NCBI GenBank assembly: GCA_013289835.1
Contig: JABCZG010000005.1
Location: forward strand, 1 to 64,000
Source: Acidobacteriota bacterium
GTDB lineage: Bacteria > Acidobacteriota > Terriglobia > Acidiferrales > UBA7541
Reading direction: 5' to 3'
DNA length: 64,000 nucleotides
Shown one piece after another: positions 1 to 9,416 of this stretch (within the stretch, counting starts at the first letter, position 1; each line of letters begins with the position of its first letter). The position numbers and the translations under genes were made by a program. Under the pieces are notes generated by a model. It made no database searches. It saw nothing but the letters and a program-made list of their open reading frames with translations, and was not told where the DNA came from.

Positions 1-1
1 C

Positions 2-871
2 GCGACCGGGCTGCTCTCGGGCGAGACCGGCACCGGCAAGGAAGTCATAGCGCGCGCGATTCATGAACTCAGTCCTCGCCGCAACCGAAATCTCGTCAAG
101 GTGAACTGTGCGGCGATGCCCGCCGGGCTTCTCGAAAGCGAGCTGTTCGGACATGAACGGGGAGCGTTCACCGGCGCGGTCACTTCACACGTGGGCCGCT
201 TTGCGCTTGCCGATCGCGGGACATTGCTCCTCGATGAAATTGGAGATATGCCGCTGGAACTTCAGCCCAAGCTGCTGCGCGTACTCCAGGAACACGAATT
301 CGAGGCCGTCGGTTGCACACGTACCACGCAGGTGGATGTCCGCGTTGTTGTCGCTACCAACCGAGACTTGCGGCAAATGGTTCGCGACCGTGAGTTCCGG
401 GAAGATCTTTACTATCGGCTGAATACTTTCCCGATTTCCTTGCCGCCGCTCCGCGAAAGGAAAGAGGACGTCCGGGAATTCGTGAAGTACTTCGTTGAAC
501 AGTTCGCTACCTCCATGGACAAATTCATTAATACAATCCCCGAGGAGGTCATGAGTGCCATCGTCCGTCACCCTTGGCCCGGGAACGTTCGCGAACTTCA
601 AAACCATGTTGCGCGTGGGGTCATCCTTTCCACGGATGGAGTGTTCGCACCGATAGTGCCGGAGAATTGTGATCCATCACCGGTCGAGATTTCCAATCCG
701 ACGCTGGAGGACAAAGTGCGCCAGGAGATTCTTGCTGCTTGTCAGCGAGCGAATTGGAAGCTGGGTGGTCCGCGGGGAGCAGCGGCGAGACTGGGTCTGA
801 AACGCACCACGTTGTTTTACAAGATGAAACGACTCGGGATTGCGCCGCCTTCGGACAATTGGGAAAACTGA
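2..871 (+). CDS. sigma-54 dependent transcriptional activator, 5' truncated by window
   Basis: AAA+ bacterial enhancer-binding protein that uses ATP hydrolysis to open sigma-54 promoters. The reading frame is open from base 2, so the listed ATG at 101 is internal and the receiver or sensor part lies outside the window. Visible are the Walker A motif GETGTGKE (just before base 50), the sigma-54-contacting GAFTGA loop, Walker B LLLDEIGD, an arginine-finger region ([14 protein letters not shown]), and a C-terminal Fis-type helix-turn-helix ([21 protein letters not shown]). It belongs to the chromosomal flank left of the island. Family assignment is firm; the signal and target genes are unknown. 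Confidence 0.95.
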   Translation, partial: ATGLLSGETGTGKEVIARAIHELSPRRNRNLVKVNCAAMPAGLLESELFGHERGAFTGAVTSHVGRFALADRGTLLLDEIGDMPLELQPKLLRVLQEHEFEAVGCTRTTQVDVRVVVATNRDLRQMVRDREFREDLYYRLNTFPISLPPLRERKEDVREFVKYFVEQFATSMDKFINTIPEEVMSAIVRHPWPGNVRELQNHVARGVILSTDGVFAPIVPENCDPSPVEISNPTLEDKVRQEILAACQRANWKLGGPRGAAARLGLKRTTLFYKMKRLGIAPPSDNWEN

Positions 872-995
872 ACTGCGAGTCGAGGCGGAAAGAAGTTACA
901 GGGGACACTGCGGCGGCTTCAAAGCGAGCGCAAATCCAGCTGTTGAGGGAGGGTTGCAAATTCGAATCTAGTTCAGGAGATGATTTTGCACGAAA

Positions 996-1022
996 AAGGC
1001 CGGAATTCTGGATTCCGGCCTT
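996..1022. terminator. 11-bp perfect hairpin, probable original terminator of the tRNA-fMet locus
   Basis: Arms AAGGCCGGAAT and ATTCCGGCCTT are perfectly complementary around a 5-nt loop, flanked by an A-run on the left that becomes a T-run on the minus strand. It sits 11 bp from the left copy of the tRNA 3' half. It could end the upstream regulator (plus) or, before island insertion, the tRNA-fMet transcript (minus). The second role is inferred from position. Confidence 0.7.
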
Positions 1023-1032
1023 GTCGATCACG

Positions 1033-1090
1033 AAATGGTTGCGGGGGTCAGATTTGAACTGACGACCTTCGGGTTATGAGCTCGACGAGC
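1033..1090 (-). repeat. attL: direct repeat of the tRNA-fMet 3' half (left island boundary)
   Basis: Positions 1033-1081 (49 bp) are identical to 39314-39362, which is the 3' half of the intact tRNA-fMet plus 3 bp, and eight of the next nine bases also match. The copy has no 5' half and its anticodon stem carries a mismatch, so it is not a tRNA gene. Tyrosine recombinases that target tRNA genes leave exactly this kind of 3'-end duplication. A 27-bp stretch just to the right (1096-1122) is repeated identically at 13506-13532, marking the same type of element end. Confidence 0.93.
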
Positions 1091-1163
1091 AAACCCTAAG
1101 TCTTGATGATTCAATTGCCCTTACAGTTCGGAGACCCCCTAAAACCACCCCCAAAACACGGGG

Positions 1164-1183
1164 TTTTGGACGCTAGTTGGACG
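1164..1183 (+). promoter_or_regulatory. candidate integrase arm-type site, left end
   Basis: The 20-mer TTTTGGACGCTAGTTGGACG holds two direct copies of TTGGACG. It is identical to 39240-39259 (inside the 3' end of the integrase gene) and differs at one base from 13574-13593. Presence at both outer ends and at the internal junction fits arm-type binding sites of the recombinase. This role is inferred. Confidence 0.5.
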
Positions 1184-1264
1184 CCAACCATGGTGGGATC
1201 TTCCAGACCCCATTCAACAACAACGGCCTAGGAAACTGCCGTCACACCTTGCTGGACCTGCGAA

Positions 1265-2179
1265 TTAGTTGACCACACCATTCACGTTAACTTGTGCTGC
1301 GTGGCAGTCTGCCCTGCCGGGAGCGCGTTTCTGTTGGTGGCCCGGGACTTTAGGTGCGAAAACGTTGGCAGAATTAGCCTTGCCTTGATCGCATGTGTAG
1401 TCATACGAAGAGAGTTGCTGGTTTGAGGTCGCTAATGGCTTCAATTTGGGGAAGACACGATAGACGTGCGGAGCATTCCACATCTGGAGAACTGCATCGA
1501 AGATTGCTGCGGAATGCGAATCGCACCGCGTGTCGGGGCCGATGCTGGGACTCACATATAGAGTGACGCTGATTGCATTCTTAGTTGAACCACTGTTTGT
1601 GCCGAATTGAATCGTCGAAGCACTCCCAGTCCCCTTATCTAAGTCTGCGGGAACCGTCTGGTCTGTCACGCTGTAGTGAAGAATCATCCAAGTAGTGAAA
1701 CTGCCTTCGGGGTCGGCTTGAGTGACGGGCTGAGTAGCGTTGTACCTAAACTGGGAAGTCATCTTGCTTTCATAGGCGCAGGGCTTGGGTAAAGACAAAG
1801 AGTATGCGGAAGTTGATTGTAAGGCAGCTGTGACAGTACTCGGAGTGACTCCGGTCAGGGGATACAGATATTTCTTGGAAGGCGATGTAGCACTGCAGGG
1901 CAGAGTCGAGAAATCCAAGCGATGAGATCCTATCGATGGCTCTGTGGCATTCGAATAATTGAACCCATCATCTCCTTTGAAGACTGCCATTGTGTGCCCC
2001 AGTTGGGGTGCAACCAAGATGACCCTATTAGTGTCGCCTGGGTCCTGCACGTAGCTCCAGGGCCCGACTACCTCTATTTCGATATTGGTTTGTGCATGCG
2101 ACGCTGTGGAAACAAGACTCAGAAACATAAGGCATAAGACTAACTTGGAAGAGAGAGTGGTCAGCGAACTCGGTGTCAT
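1265..2179 (-). CDS. secreted protein of unknown function, last gene of the CHAT/sigma operon
   Basis: 304 residues with a clear Sec signal peptide (hydrophobic LVLCLMFLSLVSTASHA with an AHA/Q-type cleavage site near residue 29). The mature part is rich in Ser, Thr and Val with few charged residues, suggesting an all-beta extracytoplasmic fold. I recognise no family. It lies 52 bp downstream of the TPR-CHAT gene on the same strand and is probably the third gene of the ECF sigma/TPR-CHAT operon, which makes it a candidate substrate, ligand or effector of that pathway. Its stop is about 80 bp from the left attachment repeats. Confidence 0.7.
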   Translation of the reverse strand: MTPSSLTTLSSKLVLCLMFLSLVSTASHAQTNIEIEVVGPWSYVQDPGDTNRVILVAPQLGHTMAVFKGDDGFNYSNATEPSIGSHRLDFSTLPCSATSPSKKYLYPLTGVTPSTVTAALQSTSAYSLSLPKPCAYESKMTSQFRYNATQPVTQADPEGSFTTWMILHYSVTDQTVPADLDKGTGSASTIQFGTNSGSTKNAISVTLYVSPSIGPDTRCDSHSAAIFDAVLQMWNAPHVYRVFPKLKPLATSNQQLSSYDYTCDQGKANSANVFAPKVPGHQQKRAPGRADCHAAQVNVNGVVN

Positions 2180-2231
2180 TGTGGCCTCCTATACTCGTGC
2201 AATTGTTGAGCCTTATCGATCACAACGAAAC

Positions 2232-5200
2232 TCATGTGGTAGCTGCCTGGGCGCCGAAAACCGTGAAGGCAGCCCAATAGAAAGGATGGCCGGACGAGAC
2301 CTGCCCGCGCAGAGCGTTCTGCGCCTCGAACAGAGACTCTTCCACAGACGAGCCGTGCAACAGCTGTGTGTAGAATTCGACCATGAAGCGGCGGGTTAGG
2401 CCGGAATCGACGTCCCACCGGCTCGCAACGACGCGCGGTATACCTGCACGAACCAAATACACAACAAGGCTGTCGGGAGCGTCGACGCTTCCAAGCGCGC
2501 CGGCCTCGGTGTTACAGGCCGAAAGAACCACGAGGCGGGTACTCGACACGGTTAGTTTTTCTAGGGAGTTGGCCGTGAGGGCTGAATCGGAGAGCAGGAG
2601 TCCGGGCGTTAAGTAGGAGTTCGAAGCGTGCCCGGCAAAATGAAAAACACCGGCGAGAGGAATCTCTCGTAGTGTGTGTTGTAGCGTGGCGGTGCGACCT
2701 ATGAGCAAGTGAGCAGACTTAAACATGCTAGCGACAGCCTGGCCCTCAGGAACGACGTCCGGCAACCCAAGGAGTTGGTTCCCAGTGTCCCGATGAGGAG
2801 CTGAGACTGCGACAACCAAAGCCGGCGTCTCACGGCTTATCCTGAGAACAAGCGTTTCCTGTCGCGAGTAAAGGACCCCAAGTGATGACATGATCGGGCC
2901 GCGTTCCCCTAAGTAGTGGTTGTTTCTGTCAAGCAGAGCTTCCATGGGAAGGCCGTCGAGTCCTTCGTCGAGTTCGACTATCAGAGTCCGACCGGGTTGC
3001 AAGTAGGGTTCAATGGGAGCGACCAGAAGCTCATATAGGTGCTCCGCCTGATGCCGAACGAGGACGAGATCGGACCCAGGACGCGAGCACAGGTCGCGGA
3101 AGGTCTCTGCGGAGGCTAAGAGTTCCGCGGCGGATACGGAGATGCGCTCGAAATGGACGCCGCGGTTGTCGGAAGCCCATATGAGCAGTTGTTTTGGAAA
3201 AATGACGTAGGTGATTAAGGTGGCTCTGGACAATCCGGGTAAATATGAACTCACTTGCCAAAGAGCTGCGTTTCTAAGCATTGCCTTATCTCCGGATTCT
3301 TGGGAACTGAGATTCGGAATACGTGCCGGAGCCGCCTTGAATGCTTCCCAAGACTGGAGGGCGCCTTCCGCATCGCCTTTTGAAACGAGGAGAGAAACCA
3401 AGTCGCGATATGGCTCGGAGGAACGGAGCTTCCATTCAAGTCGTGATTTGACGTCCCGTACCGATTGCAACTGCAATTCAGCTAGTCGAATGGCTGAGCG
3501 CAAGGATGCCTCGGCCTCTTTGGTATCTCCTTCGGTCACCAACGCCTTGGCGAAGTTGTCGTAGAAGAGAACCTTAAGGTAGTTGTCGGAAAGCCGATTT
3601 ACCTCCGCCGAAATCAAGCGAAGTCGCGAGAGCGCAGACTCGCTCTGACCTGTTGACGTCTCGACCCCAGCAAGTCTCGTTTCTGCCTCCAGGTGAGCCA
3701 ACCGTGTGGCCTCCGTTTTTGGAGAACGTGCGAACAGTTCGGTCGCCCGCTCAAACTCGCGGAGTGCTTCGAATGAGTCTTGAGTGGCCAACGAGGAATT
3801 GGCGGATAGTGAGTGGGCGACCGCGACTTGCGCCAAATCGGGAGATGATTCTGCAAGTGGAATGGCTTCTTTCCAAATCGATACCTCCAGAAATGGTTCC
3901 TGTCTGAAGCGTGCGGTCTCATATAGGCTGTAGTAAAAGTTGTAGCCTCGGACATCGGAGAAGTTTCCACCCCAGAACTCTTTTAGCCCGTCGGTGGCGA
4001 GCCGCCATGCCAAGGCATAATCTCCGCTGGCACCGGCCGCCATAGACCAGTGGTCTTGGGCCCCAAGCAGAATAGTTCCGTAGTTGGTTGCTTTCGCTTG
4101 CGTTGCGGCGGACGAATACGAGTCCAGCGCACCTCCTAGATTTTCGTGAAGCCACTGACAATTTCCTTCTTGGATGCGGTATTTGATCCCTAACCAGGGA
4201 TAGAGACGCAGTTGAGGGTTATCGCGAAGTGGTCCGAGTCGGCTAGCACATTGATCTGCGTTTTGTCCCAGGTTGGAGGCGTAGAGGTCCTCGATGTTTG
4301 CTCGAACTATCGCCGCCTTATTCCAGCCGCCTCGACGGGAGTATTGAACTGCGAGAACAGCGTTCTTGTGAGCTGCATCCGTGGACCCGCTTTCGTTGGC
4401 TTGAATCGCAGAGGAAAGATACCTTAGCGCGGCGGGAAATAGAGGCGAGGAAGACCCGCTCAAAAGGTCTGTCCACCAGCGATCAGAGTGTCGGGTCAGG
4501 GAAATGGCAGCCAGTTTTTGCAATGCGGCGCGGGCATCTGCTGATTCGACTGAGCTAGAGGCTGCAATTGGAAACGCGAGAGGGAGCCACTGCGAGACCG
4601 CCGTATCGTAATAGGTCTCCAAGTGCTGATCAACCGCATCGATCACCACGGGCTGATCAAGGTCCAAAGCGGCGAATTGACTTGGCGTGAGCAGCGGCTG
4701 AAGGCTGCCCTGTTTTCTCTTTCCTTGTTCCTGCTTCGCCTCAACTAGTCTCGAACGAGCCTCGTCTGCCCATGGACCCGTCGGGTCAATTTGAAGATAG
4801 GCTTGCCAGTCCTCAATTGTCTGGGAGAAGAGGAGGGCCTTGCGCGAGATTATCGCGCGATTGAATAAGACAACCGGGTCGCGAGGGGAGTTCTGCAGCG
4901 CCTTACCAAGAACGTCGACGGCCTGTCCGTAGTCCTGTGGGTTGCCGGTCGCATCCCCACGTTGGGAATAGGCGGTACCAAGGTCAACAAGAAGAGATGG
5001 AGAATTCGGTTTCGCAGCGAGGGCTTCACGAAGTGCGTCAATCGCACCGCTATAGTTTCCTTCGAGGAGCTCTGCTCGTGCGCGGCTTTGCAGCCAGAAC
5101 GGGTCGGATGGGTTCTTTGCCAGATTGTTTGTAATCTCTTTTTCAGCTTCGAGGAGAGACGGTGGACTGTCCAAGTGCGAAGTCTCCACAGCACGTTGAA

Positions 5201-5876
5201 TTCTAAGCGGAGCACACGCGGCGCCGGGCATCCTAGGCTCGAAGTTGCGCCGTTCAGTATAAGCGGTGACTAGGAGCTTTTCGACGCGACGCTCGGGACG
5301 CGGTAACAAAATCCAAATGAGAACAGCGAACAACGCGACGACCGAACATGCAAAAACTGGCAACTTCCATGACCACCTGGCCTGGTACATGCGAGTGCTT
5401 TGTTCTCGGGGACACGCTGATGCGCTTAATTGGTTTGACATCCTCTTCTGCCATTCCAGGGAACTGCTTTTTAAGTTGGCGACGATCTGCGTTTCCTCCG
5501 GGGAGGTGGGGTCAGAGAAGTCTTGAATAACCTGTTTCAACAGGGGGCCACAATGGTCGCACTGAACTGCATGGTCCAGCATCGTTTGCGACATATCTTG
5601 CTGCACAAGTCCAGCCGCTACCTTCAACCATTCTTCATTGCTCGGACACAATTCAGTCCTGTCCGCCGAAACCAACGTCTCCAGGCATGCAAGCTTCTGA
5701 ATCATTGCCAGCCGTTCTTCAACGCGGCGGCGGCAATCGAGACAGGTTGAGAGATGGCTTGCGGCCGTTGGAGCGACAACAGCCGATTGACCAGAAGTCG
5801 CATGGCCCGGGCCCGAGATGCCTGCTAGCCGGTCAAGCTCATCTTCGGTCAGGTGTTGATCACCTGGTTTGAGCAT
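2232..5876 (-). CDS. anti-sigma zinc-finger / TM / TPR / CHAT protease fusion
   Basis: 1214 residues using the ATG at 5876, which has AAGGAG nine bases upstream; the ORF-track start at 6080 lies inside the sigma gene and is rejected. Domain order: two H-x3-C-x2-C motifs of the zinc anti-sigma type (H41/C45/C48 and H102/C106/C109), one membrane helix (about 171-191), a long TPR-like helical region (about 205-1000), and a C-terminal CHAT caspase-like protease with HFAGHA (H1083) and LSACNT (C1121). The likely role is to hold the neighbouring ECF sigma factor at the membrane through its cytoplasmic N-terminus, with a TPR sensor and protease on the other side of the helix. Topology and substrate are inferred. 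It lies 17 bp after the sigma gene. Confidence 0.88.
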   Translation of the reverse strand: MLKPGDQHLTEDELDRLAGISGPGHATSGQSAVVAPTAASHLSTCLDCRRRVEERLAMIQKLACLETLVSADRTELCPSNEEWLKVAAGLVQQDMSQTMLDHAVQCDHCGPLLKQVIQDFSDPTSPEETQIVANLKSSSLEWQKRMSNQLSASACPREQSTRMYQARWSWKLPVFACSVVALFAVLIWILLPRPERRVEKLLVTAYTERRNFEPRMPGAACAPLRIQRAVETSHLDSPPSLLEAEKEITNNLAKNPSDPFWLQSRARAELLEGNYSGAIDALREALAAKPNSPSLLVDLGTAYSQRGDATGNPQDYGQAVDVLGKALQNSPRDPVVLFNRAIISRKALLFSQTIEDWQAYLQIDPTGPWADEARSRLVEAKQEQGKRKQGSLQPLLTPSQFAALDLDQPVVIDAVDQHLETYYDTAVSQWLPLAFPIAASSSVESADARAALQKLAAISLTRHSDRWWTDLLSGSSSPLFPAALRYLSSAIQANESGSTDAAHKNAVLAVQYSRRGGWNKAAIVRANIEDLYASNLGQNADQCASRLGPLRDNPQLRLYPWLGIKYRIQEGNCQWLHENLGGALDSYSSAATQAKATNYGTILLGAQDHWSMAAGASGDYALAWRLATDGLKEFWGGNFSDVRGYNFYYSLYETARFRQEPFLEVSIWKEAIPLAESSPDLAQVAVAHSLSANSSLATQDSFEALREFERATELFARSPKTEATRLAHLEAETRLAGVETSTGQSESALSRLRLISAEVNRLSDNYLKVLFYDNFAKALVTEGDTKEAEASLRSAIRLAELQLQSVRDVKSRLEWKLRSSEPYRDLVSLLVSKGDAEGALQSWEAFKAAPARIPNLSSQESGDKAMLRNAALWQVSSYLPGLSRATLITYVIFPKQLLIWASDNRGVHFERISVSAAELLASAETFRDLCSRPGSDLVLVRHQAEHLYELLVAPIEPYLQPGRTLIVELDEGLDGLPMEALLDRNNHYLGERGPIMSSLGVLYSRQETLVLRISRETPALVVAVSAPHRDTGNQLLGLPDVVPEGQAVASMFKSAHLLIGRTATLQHTLREIPLAGVFHFAGHASNSYLTPGLLLSDSALTANSLEKLTVSSTRLVVLSACNTEAGALGSVDAPDSLVVYLVRAGIPRVVASRWDVDSGLTRRFMVEFYTQLLHGSSVEESLFEAQNALRGQVSSGHPFYWAAFTVFGAQAATT

Positions 5877-5893
5877 GCTACTGCGCTCCTTCC

Positions 5894-6574
5894 CTATAAC
5901 GACTCCGCTTGATGAAATCCTTTTGCTCCCTGAGCATCCGGTCCGCCAGGACCGGAGATGCTTTCTCGGATCAATCGGGTCAAGCGAAATAACACACTCT
6001 CCACGCCCTTCGTAGTCAGACCCACTGTGGGAAGTGACGCGATGGCGCTCGCCGTCAATCCCGAACGGTAGTACAGCCAAAAAACGGTGCGATCACGTTG
6101 GAACTCGCGCTCAGGCACAACCTCCTTCAACTTGCGATCGATCTGATCGATAAGCACGGCTCGCTCGGGGTCGTTCAAGGAGCTCTTCGGAGGTTCCCAA
6201 CCAACTGTTGCCGATGTCTCCTCGACTGAGTCCGCTGTTGATTCGGGTGCTCGCTTGTCAGCGAGACGCGACTTAAAGTGATCCTGCGCGACATTTGCTG
6301 CGACGACTTTAAGGAATGCAAAGGCCGACTCAGGCTGCCTCGGACTGAACCTTCGAAGTAGCGCGCATTCGTTGGCACAAATCCTCAGGTAGGTCTCTTG
6401 CACGAGGTCGTCAACAAGCGCTTTATTGGAAATTCCATAGCGCATGGCGACGCGCAGCACCGTGCGCGCAATCAGCGGATTGAAACGGCGGATGAATTCT
6501 TGCCAGCAGGCCGCATCACCGGCGCCAGAACAGAGAGAAAAAAGCTCCGGTGAGGATAGATCCGCATAATTCAT
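5894..6574 (-). CDS. ECF-family RNA polymerase sigma factor
   Basis: 226 residues. Sigma region 2 is seen as NPLIARTVLRVAMRYG followed by DDLVQETYLRI, and region 4 as VFWLYYRSGLTASAIASLPTVGLTTKGVESVLFRLTRLIR. The spacing fits ECF sigma factors. It starts an operon with the anti-sigma/TPR-CHAT gene (17 bp apart), the usual sigma/anti-sigma arrangement. It probably drives its own operon and perhaps the divergent peptidase genes. The linker between regions 2 and 4 is long and charged, as in ECF groups of Acidobacteria and Planctomycetes (from memory). Confidence 0.9.
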   Translation of the reverse strand: MNYADLSSPELFSLCSGAGDAACWQEFIRRFNPLIARTVLRVAMRYGISNKALVDDLVQETYLRICANECALLRRFSPRQPESAFAFLKVVAANVAQDHFKSRLADKRAPESTADSVEETSATVGWEPPKSSLNDPERAVLIDQIDRKLKEVVPEREFQRDRTVFWLYYRSGLTASAIASLPTVGLTTKGVESVLFRLTRLIRESISGPGGPDAQGAKGFHQAESL

Positions 6575-6909
6575 CGAGGGCCGGGACCTCCAGATGACGC
6601 CGATTGTACCTTACACCGCGGCAATTCACTTACAAGGTACTCGCCATCTATCGTGGGGATTTCACCGCCCGCTTCGTGCGCGAATGGTGCAATCGTAACC
6701 GATCTCAGTCAAAGAACTTTGTTCCATCGTCATTGCGCTCTCCGGGTATAACGATTTCGCTCGGTTGTCGAAAGGGATTTTCTTTGCCCTGTCGTTTTTG
6801 ATGACATGCGTCGCTGTCGGGCGGAGGCCCAAAGTTCGTTTTCCGCCTCGGAATCCTTCGTTCTGACGCGGACCCGGAAGTGTGCTTAGAGATTGGGGAG
6901 GAAATATAC
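6575..6909. promoter_or_regulatory. divergent intergenic region between the sigma/CHAT operon and the secreted-peptidase genes
   Basis: 335 bp without a convincing gene; two short ORFs here are overlapping shadows. It must hold the promoters of both the minus-strand sigma operon and the plus-strand secreted protein gene. A TACAAT hexamer on the minus strand near 6612 could be a -10 box, but I see no convincing -35 at the right spacing. Shared ECF-type promoters would be expected if the sigma factor controls both sides; I cannot prove them by eye. Confidence 0.4.
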
Positions 6910-7908
6910 ATGCAGATTTCGAAGATTTTGGGACTCGGAACCATCTGTTTTTTGCTTGCAAGTTCTGCTAGCTATACGCGCGCCCAAACAATCAGAGTCC
7001 CGACATATCAGATCACTCCGTCTCCTGTACCGGCCGCACCTGGTGCACCAGCAGCAGCTCCACCTCCTACTCCACCTGCTGGTTGTTGGCTACTGCCAAC
7101 CCGATCACATTGTATGGACTTCGGATCAGGCATAGATTCGAACATAAATACGTTCTTTGGCACCAATGGCTCGCTCTCGTATTTCAACCAAATCAAGTCC
7201 ATTTACAATGGAGCGTCTGGTTCTGCGACTGTTTCAGCCGATTTGGCATCCCTCAACTTCTCTAAAGGAGTACAGGTAACGGTCGGGACTAATATACAAG
7301 CGGGATCCTCGGGCACGACGACCGTCAGCTCGGGTACCATCCCTACGTTATCCGCCAATGGCGCCGGGCAAGCGACTCAAAATGTGTTATATGGAGGAAC
7401 GTTTCTTGTCTCAGCGCTTTATCCGTTGCTTGCAACGGGAGGAAATAAGCTGGGCTCAACTGGAGGTCTCGGCACACTAATAGACGTGATAGCCAAGGAA
7501 GGCGTTGATATACAGAACTTTAAGTCCGGGACGAATGTCAATGTTACATCCCCTCCCTCTCACACTAGCGTACAAATCGAAGGATATCTTCAATACAACT
7601 CTATTAATTTGGCGCCTAATTCCAAGAATTTTGCAGGTGCGTTGTTTGTGGGCGGCAGTTATGGCTACGGCTTCATGTCTCATGGCTACGCGAGAGACTA
7701 TGGATTCGGAAATGATGTCAATAACGGGATCGGTCAAGTTTCATTCGGTATTTTGATAAGTGGCGTAGCCAAGATTGCGTTTTCCCGTGCGTTTGGGCCG
7801 TCGCAGACCTATATCGATAATACCTCGATGGTGAAAACGACAGTAAACAACTTCAAATCTTGGTCATTTGGAATATCGTATCAATCTCCCCCGCCCGCCT
7901 CGAAATAA
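6910..7908 (+). CDS. secreted protein with proline-rich linker, unknown function
   Basis: 332 residues from the ATG at 6910, preceded by GGGGAGG eight bases upstream; the ORF-track start at 6880 would place extra residues before the signal peptide. It has a signal peptide (ILGLGTICFLLASSASYTRAQ), a Pro/Ala-rich stretch (about residues 36-65), then a Gly/Ser/Thr/Asn-rich domain with repeated beta-like segments ending in SWSFGISYQSPPPASK. The composition resembles a surface or outer-membrane-associated beta protein. I recognise no family. It is the first gene of the plus-strand peptidase cluster. Confidence 0.65.
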   Translation: MQISKILGLGTICFLLASSASYTRAQTIRVPTYQITPSPVPAAPGAPAAAPPPTPPAGCWLLPTRSHCMDFGSGIDSNINTFFGTNGSLSYFNQIKSIYNGASGSATVSADLASLNFSKGVQVTVGTNIQAGSSGTTTVSSGTIPTLSANGAGQATQNVLYGGTFLVSALYPLLATGGNKLGSTGGLGTLIDVIAKEGVDIQNFKSGTNVNVTSPPSHTSVQIEGYLQYNSINLAPNSKNFAGALFVGGSYGYGFMSHGYARDYGFGNDVNNGIGQVSFGILISGVAKIAFSRAFGPSQTYIDNTSMVKTTVNNFKSWSFGISYQSPPPASK

Positions 7909-7959
7909 ACCACGGAATCTCGGGATTCTGGACCAACGGAATATGTTTGGAGGGTGGAG

Positions 7960-9333
7960 ATGAAGATTTTCAATAGTGCGGCGAGGTTCAGTGCAACTAG
8001 TGTCTTTTGTCTAGTCATCATGTGTGCGGCCCACGGTCAAACTGTGACAAAGGTCGTCGATCATGGGCCCGACGGCGAGAAGCTTACATTCGTGGTGCTT
8101 GGCGATGGTTATGCAGCAGGTGACCAAACCAAGTTCGCACAAGATGTTAATCGATTGCTTGTCAACGGCGTATTCGGCCACGATTTCTACAAAGATAACT
8201 TCCCGGCTTTCAATATGTATCGGGTTGACTTGGTGTCGCACGAATCCGGTGTTAGTTCGCCGAGCGATTCAAAAGACACTGCACTGAAGGTCATTTACAG
8301 CGGCGATTGGAGCCGTTGCTGGCTGGAAGAGTCGCGAGATACAGACCAACTAATTGTCGATGCAACTGTCGGCGTGAAGAAAATCGATTTCGTCCTGATT
8401 ATTGCGAACGAAGCCGGGTATGGAGGTTGCCAGCGTGGTGGGCGGCTCTACATCACTGCAGGTGACGACTGGGATGTTGTCGCTCATGAATACGGCCATG
8501 GGATAGCAGGATTGTACGACGAGTATAGCGTGAGCGGGGCTTACAGCACGCCGCCGATCAACGTGAAAAACTGTTCCACGGTGACCAGTCGAACTGGAGT
8601 TTCATGGGCCAAACTTATTGCGAGCACCACGCCTGTGCCTTCGGACAAAGCAAAGGGGCTGGATCCAAATCAGACTGTCGGCATATTCACAGGCTGCGAC
8701 TATGCTTTGTCGGGGATCTATCGGCCTGTCTCGGACTGCAGAATGAAATCAAACACTCCTCACTTTTGCCCTGTGTGTCTCGGACTGATGAACCGAGCTG
8801 TCAAGCCCTATCTGCCAACCCCCACCGGGGGTAGAGCGGCGGCAGCCAACCCTGGCTCGCCTACTAAATATGTGAACCTCGTCGTGAGAATGAGCCTTAC
8901 AGGACAGCCGCAAATACTGCGGGCGACTCAACTTGACGGGCGCGTTGTGCCCACAACGAACTCAATTCCCGCATATATATTCGCCTTCTCAAAAAACGAG
9001 AAACCGAGCTTTGTACAATACTTGCCTGACAGTCCGTTTGTAGTACGAGGATTTGTAGATCCAAGGCACCCGGAGAAGGGAGAAAGCCTGTCTCAGTCAG
9101 ACTCGGCTACCGTTATTGTAAATGTTCCCGAAACAGATATAAGTTCGGCAATGCAAAATTTGGGTTTGCAGGTGTACAAGGTAGAACCGGACGCCGCAAG
9201 CATGTTTAAGGAGCAAAGGGCCACGGACGTGGGTTCGCTGTTGAACGCCCTCATCAAGAATAAAGCCATCGCACTACAGTCGGAACTCCCTAAATCAAAG
9301 ATGGGGGACGCACTGAGAGCAGTACAACCATAG
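7960..9333 (+). CDS. secreted IgA-peptidase-like M64 metallopeptidase
   Basis: 457 residues from the ATG at 7960, with GGAGG six bases upstream; the GTG at 7954 is too close to that site. A signal peptide (about 1-26) is followed by the M64 core, including FVVLGDGYAAGDQTKF, the zinc site HEYGH (residues 176-180) and a downstream acidic ligand in LYDEY (about 188). M64 enzymes are secreted zinc endopeptidases. A C-terminal beta domain (about 300-450) is duplicated as a separate protein in the next gene. Four cysteines in the ISDCRMKSNTPHFCPVC region suggest disulfides. It lies 51 bp after the preceding secreted-protein gene. Confidence 0.9.
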   Translation: MKIFNSAARFSATSVFCLVIMCAAHGQTVTKVVDHGPDGEKLTFVVLGDGYAAGDQTKFAQDVNRLLVNGVFGHDFYKDNFPAFNMYRVDLVSHESGVSSPSDSKDTALKVIYSGDWSRCWLEESRDTDQLIVDATVGVKKIDFVLIIANEAGYGGCQRGGRLYITAGDDWDVVAHEYGHGIAGLYDEYSVSGAYSTPPINVKNCSTVTSRTGVSWAKLIASTTPVPSDKAKGLDPNQTVGIFTGCDYALSGIYRPVSDCRMKSNTPHFCPVCLGLMNRAVKPYLPTPTGGRAAAANPGSPTKYVNLVVRMSLTGQPQILRATQLDGRVVPTTNSIPAYIFAFSKNEKPSFVQYLPDSPFVVRGFVDPRHPEKGESLSQSDSATVIVNVPETDISSAMQNLGLQVYKVEPDAASMFKEQRATDVGSLLNALIKNKAIALQSELPKSKMGDALRAVQP

Positions 9334-9416
9334 ATTGCTGTCCCGGCGAGACTGCTGGCGAGAATTAAGGAACATTGCCTCGGAGAGAATCTAGGACGCA
9401 CAATTGACCTGATGCC

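Noticed and set aside
1033-1140. Functional tRNA at the left repeat
   Set aside because: Only the 3' half matches tRNA-fMet and the anticodon stem has a mismatch; the 5' side shows no D-arm or acceptor.
2232-6574. Part of a type III-E CRISPR (Craspase) locus
   Set aside because: TPR-CHAT and sigma are shared themes, but no repeat array, gRAMP/Cas7-11 or Csx30/Csx31-like gene is in the window.
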